Assembly: GCA_964458265.1 (NCBI GenBank)
Contig: CAYWIF010000002.1
Span: 186,001 to 250,000, forward strand
From: JAGVSR01 sp964458265
GTDB lineage: Bacteria > Pseudomonadota > Alphaproteobacteria > Rhizobiales > Hyphomicrobiaceae
Reading direction: 5' to 3'
DNA: 64,000 bases
Part shown: positions 52,413 to 60,568 of the stretch, in pieces
Numbering within the stretch: position 1 is the first letter of the stretch
How the letters are laid out: the number at the start of each line of letters is the position of its first letter
Position numbers and translations under genes: made by a program
Notes under the pieces: model-generated
The model's database searches: none
What the model was told of the DNA's origin: nothing
What the model saw: only the letters and a program-made list of their open reading frames with translations

Positions 52413-52514
52413 TCAAAAAGGCCGCCTTTTGCGGCGGCCGAGTGAGCGGAATTGGTACGCGGGAGCAACGCGGCTGTCAACGCGCCACACCGGCGTGTGA
52501 TTCGACTCTTCCAT
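52413..52514 (-). CDS. Candidate arginine-rich leader peptide of argD
   Basis: A 33-residue ORF from ATG 52514 with a weak CCGGAAAA ribosome-binding site. It has seven arginines, five in its last eleven residues (FRSLGRRKRRPF is the end). The codons for RRKRR form the terminator stem and the stop codon lies in the T-run. Position and composition suggest a regulatory leader; the coding role itself is a guess, since a GC-rich stem will encode Gly and Arg by chance. Confidence 0.4.
   Translation of the reverse strand: MEESNHTPVWRVDSRVAPAYQFRSLGRRKRRPF
52415..52439 (-). terminator. Attenuator-like terminator in the argD 5' region
   Basis: A 7-bp stem GGCCGCC/GGCGGCC with a 6-base loop followed on the minus strand by TTTTTGATTTT. 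It stands 28 bases before the argD start, and no minus-strand gene lies upstream for it to end. Confidence 0.72.
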
Positions 52515-52954
52515 TGTGTTTTCCGGGGATGGCAAGCCGGAACACCCGAGATCAGGCCATCCGGCGAATCGGCGTGTGGCCCCCGCGCCACTTGTCCAAG
52601 TCAACACCCCCCTCCCAACGGGGCCAAGCTTGTAGGCGGGAATCTAGTCGTAGTACCTTCCTCCTGTCCGGCCACGACATGTCGCGCGTATCGCGATCTT
52701 TTTGTCAGTTTCGTGCCCGGCACGCGTCAACGAGGCGATGTTGTAACGCCTCCCTTAAGTTCGCGTGCGTTTGTCCAAGCGTCTCTCAGTCAAGCGTTAG
52801 TTCGCGGTCATCGCCTTTCAGTCTGGCGCCTGCCGATGCGTGTCTTGATGCGCTCCGGCTCCGTCGCAGATCGGCGACCTGACCCGTCATTGCCGGCGCG
52901 CGCCCTGGTGGCCGCGGCGCGGCCAGGGGGTATTTTACTATGGAGCTTCAAGTC
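52515..52954. other. Divergent intergenic region between argD leader and gcrA
   Basis: About 440 bp without a credible gene; it must hold promoters for argD and gcrA. Just inside the argD leader, two GANTC sites adjoin (GATTC-GACTC, 52499-52508), the recognition sequence of the CcrM methylase that works with GcrA. Confidence 0.5.
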
Positions 52955-53524
52955 ATGAGCTGGAACGATGAACGGGTCGAACAGCTGAAGAAGCTATGGT
53001 CGGAAGGTTTAAGCGCCAGCCAGATCGCGAGCCGGCTCGGGGGCGTCACCCGCAACGCCGTGATCGGCAAGGTGCACCGCCTTGGCCTGTCTGGCCGAGC
53101 AACCACGTCCCGCATGAAATCGCACCGCCCGCGCCCGCGTCCCGCGAATGGCGCGCTCGGCACCAAGCGCATGATGCCGAAGGGTGGCCGCTTCCCCGCC
53201 GCGCCGAACTCGCCGCTGCAACAGATTTATCAGGCCGAGCCGTTCCAGCCGTCCGCCGAGGAACTCGACATTCCCCTCGCCGAACGCAAATCGATCCAGA
53301 CACTGATGGAGTGCCACTGCCGCTGGCCAATCGGCGATCCGCAACTTGCTGACTTCCATTTCTGCGGCAAACAAAAGGTCGCGGGCCTGCCTTACTGCGA
53401 ATTCCACGCACGCCGCGCTTTCCAGCCGCCGCAGGCACGCCGCCGCGACCGTGACGTTTCCGAACCGATGGTTCCGGCCATCGCAGCCGGCCCGGCAGCC
53501 GGCAAGGAAACCGCCGGGACCTGA
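52955..53524 (+). CDS. gcrA: Cell cycle regulator GcrA
   Basis: A 189-residue alphaproteobacterial regulator that binds sigma-70 RNA polymerase and GANTC-methylated promoters. The N-terminal DNA-binding domain is almost consensus: MSWNDERVEQLKKLWSEGLS, ASQIASRLGGVTRNAVIGKV, HRLGLSGRA. A variable linker follows, then the C-terminal sigma-interacting domain with CHCRWPIGDP, FHFCG and LPYCEFHARRAF. The start at 52955 fits the family N-terminus and has GGAG about 10 bases upstream; an ATG at 52940 is in frame. A strong terminator follows, so it is monocistronic. Confidence 0.97.
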   Translation: MSWNDERVEQLKKLWSEGLSASQIASRLGGVTRNAVIGKVHRLGLSGRATTSRMKSHRPRPRPANGALGTKRMMPKGGRFPAAPNSPLQQIYQAEPFQPSAEELDIPLAERKSIQTLMECHCRWPIGDPQLADFHFCGKQKVAGLPYCEFHARRAFQPPQARRRDRDVSEPMVPAIAAGPAAGKETAGT

Positions 53525-53577
53525 CGCCAAATCCAAGAAATTCCAGCATTGCCGGTGCTATGCGCCGGCAGAGGGGG

Positions 53578-53626
53578 GAGAAGACCGGAGCCGCCGGGGG
53601 GCGCACTCCGGTCTTCTCTTTTTTGT
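53578..53626 (+). terminator. Intrinsic terminator of gcrA
   Basis: A 13-bp perfect stem (53578-53590 with 53606-53618), GC-rich loop, then TTTTTTG. Confidence 0.9.
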
Positions 53627-53836
53627 GCCCCAATCCACCATTTGAATACCGGAGCAAGCAGTCAGATATGCTCCTAATGAATTGTTAACCATGGCGCAGG
53701 TGTAACTATGGGAACAGCGCGGGTTCCCCGGCACCTATATCGATGCCATGTATTCACGAGCGGGTGGGGGACCGACGTGAAATGCGCACGCCCAGCAGTC
53801 CCGCGGGCGGCGATTTCTCGAAACGTGAGGTTTGCC

Positions 53837-54745
53837 ATGCCTGCGCATCTGACATTCGCTCGAACGGCCGCTGTATGCGGCATTGCTCTGTTGCCGATCT
53901 CAGCCGCTCATGCGGCCGGCGATCCAACCGGCGTCTGGTTGAACGACACCGGTCGCGGCGCCATCGAAATCAAGAACTGCGGCGGCTCTCTGTGCGGCCA
54001 CGTCGTCTGGGTCAAAGACACGACCGACACGAAAGGCTGCGGCCGCCAGATTATCGGCAGTGCCGCCAAGGTCGGCGCCGGTGTTTGGGACAACGGCTGG
54101 ATCTATAGCCCCGAGAAAAAGAAAAAGTACGATGTGGAACTGAAGCCGCTGTCCAACGGCACGCTTCAAGTCACGGGCTACGCGGGCTCGAAGTTCTTCT
54201 CCAAGAAAATGATCTGGAAGCGCGCGCCGGACAATCTTGTTCGCTGCGGCAGCGAGGAAACGGTGGCAAAAGCCGATGCGAAGCCGAAGGCCGCCGCCGA
54301 GACCAATGCAAAGCCCGTTGCAAAACCCGCAGCAAAGGATGTTGCGGCAGTGAGCGAACCCAAGATCATTCCGCCGGCACCCAAGCCCGCCGAGCGTCCG
54401 GCTAAGAAATCGGAGCCCGCACCGGTTGAAGTCGCGCGCGCCGAACCGCAGCCTTCACCGGCCACCAAGCCGGAATCGTCGCCGAACGGTTCCACCACCG
54501 AACCCTCGGCTGGGTCCGTTCCGGAAGTCCACGCTCTGCCTGGCGTCGAAAATGAAAATGACGAACCGGCAGTCGATGCAGCCGAGGAAGGTGAAGGTGG
54601 ATCGGGTGACTTCGATATGGGCAAGATCGCCAAGCGCCTTGCCGAGATCGAGCGCGAGACCGGCTATGGCTTGAAGAAAACCGGCGACGGCAACTGCCGC
54701 CTGAAGGTCCCTTACGCCACGGTCAATTTCCCCTGCAAGGATTGA
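53837..54745 (+). CDS. DUF2147 domain-containing exported protein
   Basis: A 302-residue protein with signal peptide (AAVCGIALLPISAAHAAG) and an N-terminal DUF2147 domain of about 110 residues: GVWLNDTGRGAIEIKNCGGS, LCGHVVWVK and IWKRA. A linker of about 120 residues rich in Ala, Lys, Pro and Glu follows, then a conserved-looking C-terminal segment (IAKRLAEIERETGYGLKK; CRLKVPYATVNFPC). DUF2147 proteins normally stop after the first domain. The start at 53837 has GAGG 7 bases upstream. Function unknown; likely periplasmic. Confidence 0.85.
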   Translation: MPAHLTFARTAAVCGIALLPISAAHAAGDPTGVWLNDTGRGAIEIKNCGGSLCGHVVWVKDTTDTKGCGRQIIGSAAKVGAGVWDNGWIYSPEKKKKYDVELKPLSNGTLQVTGYAGSKFFSKKMIWKRAPDNLVRCGSEETVAKADAKPKAAAETNAKPVAKPAAKDVAAVSEPKIIPPAPKPAERPAKKSEPAPVEVARAEPQPSPATKPESSPNGSTTEPSAGSVPEVHALPGVENENDEPAVDAAEEGEGGSGDFDMGKIAKRLAEIERETGYGLKKTGDGNCRLKVPYATVNFPCKD

Positions 54746-54767
54746 TGCAGAGAAACAGAGGCACGGG

Positions 54768-56369
54768 TCACGGGGCGAAGACGCCCGCCTGACCCAACGC
54801 CAGCACGGCAAGTGCGATCGCCGCAATCCAGAGAGCCGCCGTGCGCCAGCGCCCACGGCGGCTCTGCTTTTCTGCCAGCCTGTCGATGGTCGCATCGTCG
54901 AGGCGCACACCGTTCTCGGCCATCGCCCCCATGGCGCCGAGCGCCCGTTCCGCGCTGGCAAGGAACACCGGCAGATCGGCGGCAAGCTTCGCCAACGTCG
55001 TCGCACCGTCGCCCGCATCGCGCAAACGGCCCATCACGCTTAAATTCTGATCGACCCACTCCTTCGCGATCGGCTCCGCCGCGACCCACATATTGAGCGA
55101 GGGATTGAGGCCGCGAGCCACGCCTTCCACGATCACCATGCTCTTTTGCAACAGGATCAGCTCCGGCCGCGTCTGCATATCGAAGACATCGGTGTAGGCG
55201 AAAAGCTGGCCCAACAGATCGGCCATCGAGATTTCGGAGGCCGTCTTGCCGTGGATCGGCTCGCCGATGGCGCGCAGCGCTTGCGCAAAAACTTCGACCG
55301 GATGATGCGGCGGAACGTAGCCGGCCCAGAAATGCACCTCGGCGGCCCGCCGGTAGTCGCGGGTAATCAGACCGTGCAGGATTTCCGCGAGAAACCGCCG
55401 TTCGCGCATCCCGAGGCGGCCCATGATGCCGAAATCGACCGCGACCACGGTCCCGGCCTTGTCGACGAACAAATTGCCCTGATGCATATCAGCGTGAAAA
55501 AATCCGTCGCGCATCGCGTGCTTCAAGAACGAACGGATCACCGTCATGCCGAGCGCATCGATGTCGTAGCCGGCGGATTTCAAGGCTGCCTTGTCGCCGA
55601 TCGGAATGCCGTCGATCCATTCGGTGACAAGGACGCGCTTGGCGGTGCGCCGCCAATCCACGCGCGGCACCCTGAATCCCTCGTCCGGGCCAAGGTTTTC
55701 CGCCATTTCGGACATGGCGGCAGCCTCCAGCCGCAGGTCCATTTCCAGTTCGGTCGTCCGCGCGAGATTTTCCACGACGGCGACGGGCCGCAACCGGCGC
55801 GACGGTTCGTGCCACCGCTCCACCAGGCGCGCGGCGAAAAAATAACTGTCGAGGTCGCGTCGAAACCGCCTCTCAATTCCCGGCCGCAAGATCTTCACCG
55901 CGACCGTCCGGCGCTCGCCGTTGTCGATGACGACCGCTTTATGGACCTGCGCGATGGACGCCGCCGCCACCGCGGGGCCGAACTCCACGAAATGATCTTC
56001 GAGCTTTCCGCCGAGCGCGGCTTCCACCGCACGGCGGGCTTCGTCCATTCCGAACGGTTCCATCCGGTCCTGCAGCAGCGCAAGATCGCCTTGCAGCTCA
56101 GGTCCGATGATGTCGCCGCGCGTTGCGAGAAACTGGCCGAGTTTGATGTACGAGGGTCCAAGTGCCGCGAGTGCCGCGGAAATCCGCTTGTCCTGAGGGA
56201 TGCCGCTCTGAAAGGGCGCGGCCAGAATGCGCACCGGCAGCGTCGCCAGCCGCGCCACTTTCAACGGCAACGGTTCCGGCCCATCCTTCGGCACGAACCG
56301 GACGCTGTGGCTCGCGAGGACAATGCCGGCCTTCGCGAGGCGCAGCGAGTTGAGAATGGCTCCGGCCAT
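54768..56369 (-). CDS. ubiB: UbiB-family protein (ubiquinone biosynthesis atypical kinase)
   Basis: A 533-residue ABC1/ADCK-type kinase-like protein needed for coenzyme Q synthesis. The KxGQ motif is SYIKLGQFLATRGDIIG, the Ala-rich loop AAASIAQVHKA, the kinase Lys VAVKILRPGI, and the catalytic HADMHQGNLFV and VDFGIMGRLG segments follow. A C-terminal membrane helix (ALWIAAIALAVLALGQAGVF) anchors it. It is the last gene on the minus strand below the yej genes, 138 bases after yejF. Confidence 0.95.
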   Translation of the reverse strand: MAGAILNSLRLAKAGIVLASHSVRFVPKDGPEPLPLKVARLATLPVRILAAPFQSGIPQDKRISAALAALGPSYIKLGQFLATRGDIIGPELQGDLALLQDRMEPFGMDEARRAVEAALGGKLEDHFVEFGPAVAAASIAQVHKAVVIDNGERRTVAVKILRPGIERRFRRDLDSYFFAARLVERWHEPSRRLRPVAVVENLARTTELEMDLRLEAAAMSEMAENLGPDEGFRVPRVDWRRTAKRVLVTEWIDGIPIGDKAALKSAGYDIDALGMTVIRSFLKHAMRDGFFHADMHQGNLFVDKAGTVVAVDFGIMGRLGMRERRFLAEILHGLITRDYRRAAEVHFWAGYVPPHHPVEVFAQALRAIGEPIHGKTASEISMADLLGQLFAYTDVFDMQTRPELILLQKSMVIVEGVARGLNPSLNMWVAAEPIAKEWVDQNLSVMGRLRDAGDGATTLAKLAADLPVFLASAERALGAMGAMAENGVRLDDATIDRLAEKQSRRGRWRTAALWIAAIALAVLALGQAGVFAP

Positions 56370-56507
56370 GACGTCCCGGCACTAAAAGAAAACGATGGAG
56401 GGCGCACCGCGCGCCGCTCCGCACAATGCCGCGCCGGACCTTAAGGTCAAGCAAACGCGCGTTAACCGGTTAGAAACTTCGCCCCCGGTTGCGGCTGCAC
56501 CGGGCCG

Positions 56508-58187
56508 CTACACCGCGGTGGCTTCTCTCTTGACCACCTTGAGATCGAACGCGGCGGCCAGCAGCGCCTTCGTATAGTCCTCGCGTGGCGCCGAAAAGAT
56601 CTCGTCTGCCGTCCCGGTCTCGACGACCCGGCCGTTGCGCATGACGATCACGTCGTTGCACAGCGCGCGAACGACCTTGAGGTCGTGACTGATGAAAAGA
56701 TACCCGAGCCCGCGCTTTTTCTGCAGGTCGCGCAGGAGATCGACGATCTGCGCCTGAACGCTCTGGTCGAGCGCGCTCGTTGGCTCATCGAGCATGATGA
56801 ACTTCGGCTCGAGCACCACCGCCCGCGCAATCGCGATCCGCTGCCGCTGTCCGCCAGAAAATTCGTGCGGATAGCGGTCGAGCGCGTCTGGATCGAGCCC
56901 GACCTCTTTCAGAGACTGCCGCACGCGCTCCCGGCGCTGCTCATAGGTCAACTCCGGACTGAGAATCTGCAATCCCTCTTCGATGATCTGCGAAACCGAA
57001 AGCCGCGGCGACAGCGAGCCGTAGGGATCCTGAAAGACGATCTGCATTTCCTTGCGGAGAGGCCGCATTTCCTTGGAGTTCAAACCGTCGATCCGTTGCC
57101 CCGCGTAGACGATCGGGCCGTCCGACGAAATGAGCCGGAGGAGGGCCAACCCAAGCGTCGTCTTTCCCGATCCGGATTCGCCGACGACGCCCAGCGTGTC
57201 GCCCTCACGCAGTGTCAGCGACACGCCATCAACGGCCTTGATGTGATCGACCGTCCGGCGCAGCAGTCCGCGCTTGATCGGGAACCAGACCTTCAAGTTG
57301 TCCGTCTCGACCAGAACCGGCGAACTTTCCGGCGCGGCGGTCGCCCGTCCTTTTGGTTCGCTTTCGATCAGGTGCTTGGTGTAGGCGTGCTTCGGAGCGG
57401 AGAAGATCGCTTCCGTGTTCCCCTCCTCCACGATCTCGCCGTGCCGCATGACATAGACGCGATCGGCCATGCGCCGCACGATGCCCAGATCGTGCGTGAT
57501 CAGCAGCATCGAGAGGCCGAACTCAGCCTTGAGGTCCGCCAAAAGCTCCAGGATTTGCGCCTGGATCGTCACGTCGAGCGCTGTTGTCGGTTCGTCCGCG
57601 ATCAAAAGGTCGGGCTCATTGGCAAGCGCCATCGCGATCATGACGCGCTGGCGCTGCCCGCCGGACAACTGATGCGGATAATCGCCGAGACGCTTTTCCG
57701 GATCGCGAATGCCCACCTTGCGCAGAAGCTCGACAACCCTTTCTCGCACGGCGCCGTCGTCAAGCCCGCGATGCACCTTCAGCACTTCGCCAACCTGCTT
57801 TTCAATCGTGTGCAGCGGATTGAGCGACGTCATCGGCTCCTGGAAGATGATCGATATGCGGTTGCCGCGCACGGTCTGCATTTCCCGTTCGTCGGCCTTG
57901 AGTAGATCCCGACCCTCGAACAGGATCGTGCCGCCGGGATGCGAGGCGGCCGGATAAGGCAAAAGCCGCATGATCGACAGCGCCGACACGCTCTTTCCCG
58001 ATCCCGATTCACCAACGAGAGCCACCGTCTCGCCTTTGCCGATGTGAAAACTCACACCTTTCACCGCCAGCGAATCCGTCGTCCCCGACCGGAACGCCAC
58101 CTTCAACCCGCGCACGTCGATGAGCGTCTCACCGGCTCCATCTGTAGCCGGTGCCGTGGCGCGCGTTGCCGGATCCGCTTTCGTCAT
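56508..58187 (-). CDS. yejF: Peptide ABC transporter, fused double ATPase (YejF-like)
   Basis: A 559-residue protein with two ABC ATPase halves energising the YejBE channel. Walker A: LVGESGSGKSVSALSIMRLL and VVGESGSGKTTLGLALLRLI; signature motifs LSGGQRQRVMIAMALA and FSGGQRQRIAIARAVV; Walker B LLIADEPTTALD and FIMLDEPTSALD. The start at 58187 has GAGGAG 8 bases upstream and lies 10 bases after yejE; a frame to 58391 is only the yejE shadow. Confidence 0.95.
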   Translation of the reverse strand: MTKADPATRATAPATDGAGETLIDVRGLKVAFRSGTTDSLAVKGVSFHIGKGETVALVGESGSGKSVSALSIMRLLPYPAASHPGGTILFEGRDLLKADEREMQTVRGNRISIIFQEPMTSLNPLHTIEKQVGEVLKVHRGLDDGAVRERVVELLRKVGIRDPEKRLGDYPHQLSGGQRQRVMIAMALANEPDLLIADEPTTALDVTIQAQILELLADLKAEFGLSMLLITHDLGIVRRMADRVYVMRHGEIVEEGNTEAIFSAPKHAYTKHLIESEPKGRATAAPESSPVLVETDNLKVWFPIKRGLLRRTVDHIKAVDGVSLTLREGDTLGVVGESGSGKTTLGLALLRLISSDGPIVYAGQRIDGLNSKEMRPLRKEMQIVFQDPYGSLSPRLSVSQIIEEGLQILSPELTYEQRRERVRQSLKEVGLDPDALDRYPHEFSGGQRQRIAIARAVVLEPKFIMLDEPTSALDQSVQAQIVDLLRDLQKKRGLGYLFISHDLKVVRALCNDVIVMRNGRVVETGTADEIFSAPREDYTKALLAAAFDLKVVKREATAV

Positions 58188-58197
58188 TCTGCGCTCC

Positions 58198-59427
58198 TCA
58201 GCGGAAGGTCTTCTTGGGGTCGAGCGCATCGCGCACTGCTTCGCCGATGAAGATGAGAAGCGAAAGGAGCGCGGCAATGAGTATGAACCCCGATAGCCCG
58301 AGCCACGGTGCATCGAGATACTTCTTGCCCTGCAACAGCAGCTCGCCCAGCGACGGCGAACCAGGCGGCAATCCGAGTCCAAGAAAGTCAAGCGCCGTCA
58401 GAAGTGCCACCGAACCCGAAAGCTTGAAGGGCACGAACGTCAGCGTCGCCACCATCGCGTTCGGCAGCAAATGCTTCCACATGATGGTCGTATCGGAGAG
58501 CCCGAGCGCCCGCGCGGCACGGATGTATTCGAAGTTGCGCGCGCGCAGGAATTCCGCCCGCACGATGCCCACGAGCCCCGTCCACTGGAATGCCAGCAGC
58601 ACGATCAGCAGCGTCCAGAACCCCGGGATCAGCACCGACGAGATGATGAGCAGCACGTAGAGTTCGGGAATCGACGACCAGATCTCCAGGAACCGCTGGA
58701 ACACGAGATCGACGCGTCCTCCGAAATAGCCCTGCACCGCGCCCGCTGCCACGCCGATGATCGACGATAGGATCGTCAGTAACAGCCCGAAGATCACAGA
58801 GACCCGGAAGCCGTAAATGATCCGCGCCATCACATCGCGGCCCTGGTCGTCGAGGCCCAGCCAGTTCATGTTGCCGATGGCATGGTAGCGCGCGAACTGC
58901 TCGGGCGAGGCATCGCACAGCTTTACGCTCGAAGCCCACTGCGGCGGCGCGGGGAACCCGATCCCGCTGGCCACCTCGACACCGTCCTTTGTCTCTGAGC
59001 ACGTACCGTCCGCCCGCGCGCGCGTCGGATAGTCCTTGTTGATGGTGTCGTAGGAATAGGCGATCGGCGGCCAGATCGCCCAACCGTTGTCTTCGATTTC
59101 CTTCAGGATGACCGGATCGCGGTAATCGGTCACCGCCAGAAACCCGCCGAATTTCTCCTCCGGATAATCGACGAACACGGGCGCCAGAATTTCGCCCTTG
59201 TAACTCATGATGATCGGCCGGTCGTTGGCGATGAACTCGGCAAACAGCGACAGGATAAACAGAACGCCGAAGATCCACAGGCTCCAGTACCCGCGCCGGT
59301 TCGCCTTGAAATTCTCCCACCGCCGCCGGTTGAGCGGCGACAACTCCACGCCGCGCCAGAACTGCAACCGCCGCAGCAGGCTGGGCGCCACCGATTTCGG
59401 CACGGCGGGTGTCGTGACGGACGTCAT
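58198..59427 (-). CDS. yejE: Peptide ABC transporter permease (YejE-like)
   Basis: A 409-residue inner-membrane permease. It begins with the OppC-type SPLNRRRWENFKANRRGYWS and a helix (LWIFGVLFILSLFAEFIAND), has a large periplasmic insert of about 120 residues typical of YejE, and the binding-protein-dependent transport signature in EYIRAARALGLSDTTIMWKH. It lies 3 bases after yejB. Confidence 0.95.
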   Translation of the reverse strand: MTSVTTPAVPKSVAPSLLRRLQFWRGVELSPLNRRRWENFKANRRGYWSLWIFGVLFILSLFAEFIANDRPIIMSYKGEILAPVFVDYPEEKFGGFLAVTDYRDPVILKEIEDNGWAIWPPIAYSYDTINKDYPTRARADGTCSETKDGVEVASGIGFPAPPQWASSVKLCDASPEQFARYHAIGNMNWLGLDDQGRDVMARIIYGFRVSVIFGLLLTILSSIIGVAAGAVQGYFGGRVDLVFQRFLEIWSSIPELYVLLIISSVLIPGFWTLLIVLLAFQWTGLVGIVRAEFLRARNFEYIRAARALGLSDTTIMWKHLLPNAMVATLTFVPFKLSGSVALLTALDFLGLGLPPGSPSLGELLLQGKKYLDAPWLGLSGFILIAALLSLLIFIGEAVRDALDPKKTFR

Positions 59428-59430
59428 GCG

Positions 59431-60549
59431 TCAGACCTCCCGGCTTTCGAAATCGATCCGCGGATCGACGAGCGTATAGATGAAGTCCGAGAGCAGGTTC
59501 GCGATGAGACCAACGAGCGAAAAAATGTAGAGCGTCGCGAACACGACCGCGTAATCGCGGTTGATGACCGACTCGAAGCCCAACAGACCCAGCCCATCCA
59601 GCGAGAAGATCGTCTCGATCAGCAGCGAGCCGGAAAAGAAAGCGCCGATGAAGGCCGCCGGGAACCCGGCGATGATCAGCAGCATCGCGTTCCGGAAGAC
59701 GTGCCCGTAAAGCACCTCCCGCTCGGTCAGTCCCTTAGCCCGCGCGGTCACGACATACTGCTTGCGGATCTCGTCGAGAAACGAGTTCTTGGTCAGAAAC
59801 GTCATGGTCGTAAAGGTGCCGAGCGCAAGAGCCGTCAGCGGCAATGCCAGATGCCAGAAATAGTCGACGATCTTCCCCAACAGCGAAAGATCCTCGAAAT
59901 TGTCCGACACCAGCCCGCGCGAGGGAAACCACTGGAAGAACGACGACCCGGCGAACACCACGAGCAGCAGCACCGCCACGAGAAACCCCGGCACCGCATA
60001 GCCAATGACGAGCACCGTGCTTGTCCACGTATCGAACTTCTCGCCGTCCCGCACTGCCTTGCGGATACCGAGCGGAATGGAAACGAGATAGGTCACGAGC
60101 GTCATCCACAGCCCGAGCGAAATGGAAACGGGCAACTTCTCCTTGATGAGTTCGATGACGGAGATATCGCGGAAATAGCTCTCCCCGAAATTGAAGGTCA
60201 GGTAATTCTTCATCATCAGGAAAAAGCGCTCGTGCGCCGGCTTGTCGAAGCCGAATTGCTTCTCCAGGCTTTTGATGAATTCAGGATCGAGACCTTGCGC
60301 ACCGCGATAGCGCGAGTTGGCCGCCTCCGCGCCACCCTGCCCCATCTGCGAAGAGGCACCGCCGGAAAGTTCGCCGCCGCCCCCGCCACCGAACCGTTCG
60401 GTCGCGCCGACCCCCGTACCCGACAATTGCGCGATGACCCGTTCGACAGGTCCACCCGGGGCGAATTGAATGATAACGAAGCTGATCAACATGATTCCGA
60501 TCAGCGTCGGAAAGATCAGAAGCGTCCGCTTCAAAAGATAAGCGCCCAT
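59431..60549 (-). CDS. yejB: Peptide ABC transporter permease (YejB-like)
   Basis: A 372-residue OppB-type permease: MGAYLLKRTLLIFPTLIGIM at the N-terminus, a Gly-rich periplasmic loop (RFGGGGGGELSGGA), and the transport signature region QYVVTARAKGLTEREVLYGH. It pairs with YejE to form the channel. Confidence 0.95.
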   Translation of the reverse strand: MGAYLLKRTLLIFPTLIGIMLISFVIIQFAPGGPVERVIAQLSGTGVGATERFGGGGGGELSGGASSQMGQGGAEAANSRYRGAQGLDPEFIKSLEKQFGFDKPAHERFFLMMKNYLTFNFGESYFRDISVIELIKEKLPVSISLGLWMTLVTYLVSIPLGIRKAVRDGEKFDTWTSTVLVIGYAVPGFLVAVLLLVVFAGSSFFQWFPSRGLVSDNFEDLSLLGKIVDYFWHLALPLTALALGTFTTMTFLTKNSFLDEIRKQYVVTARAKGLTEREVLYGHVFRNAMLLIIAGFPAAFIGAFFSGSLLIETIFSLDGLGLLGFESVINRDYAVVFATLYIFSLVGLIANLLSDFIYTLVDPRIDFESREV

Positions 60550-60568
60550 GGCGTTTCGCGCGTCCCTG

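Noticed and set aside
55146..56444. 432-codon plus-strand frame opposite ubiB
   Set aside because: Antisense shadow of UbiB.
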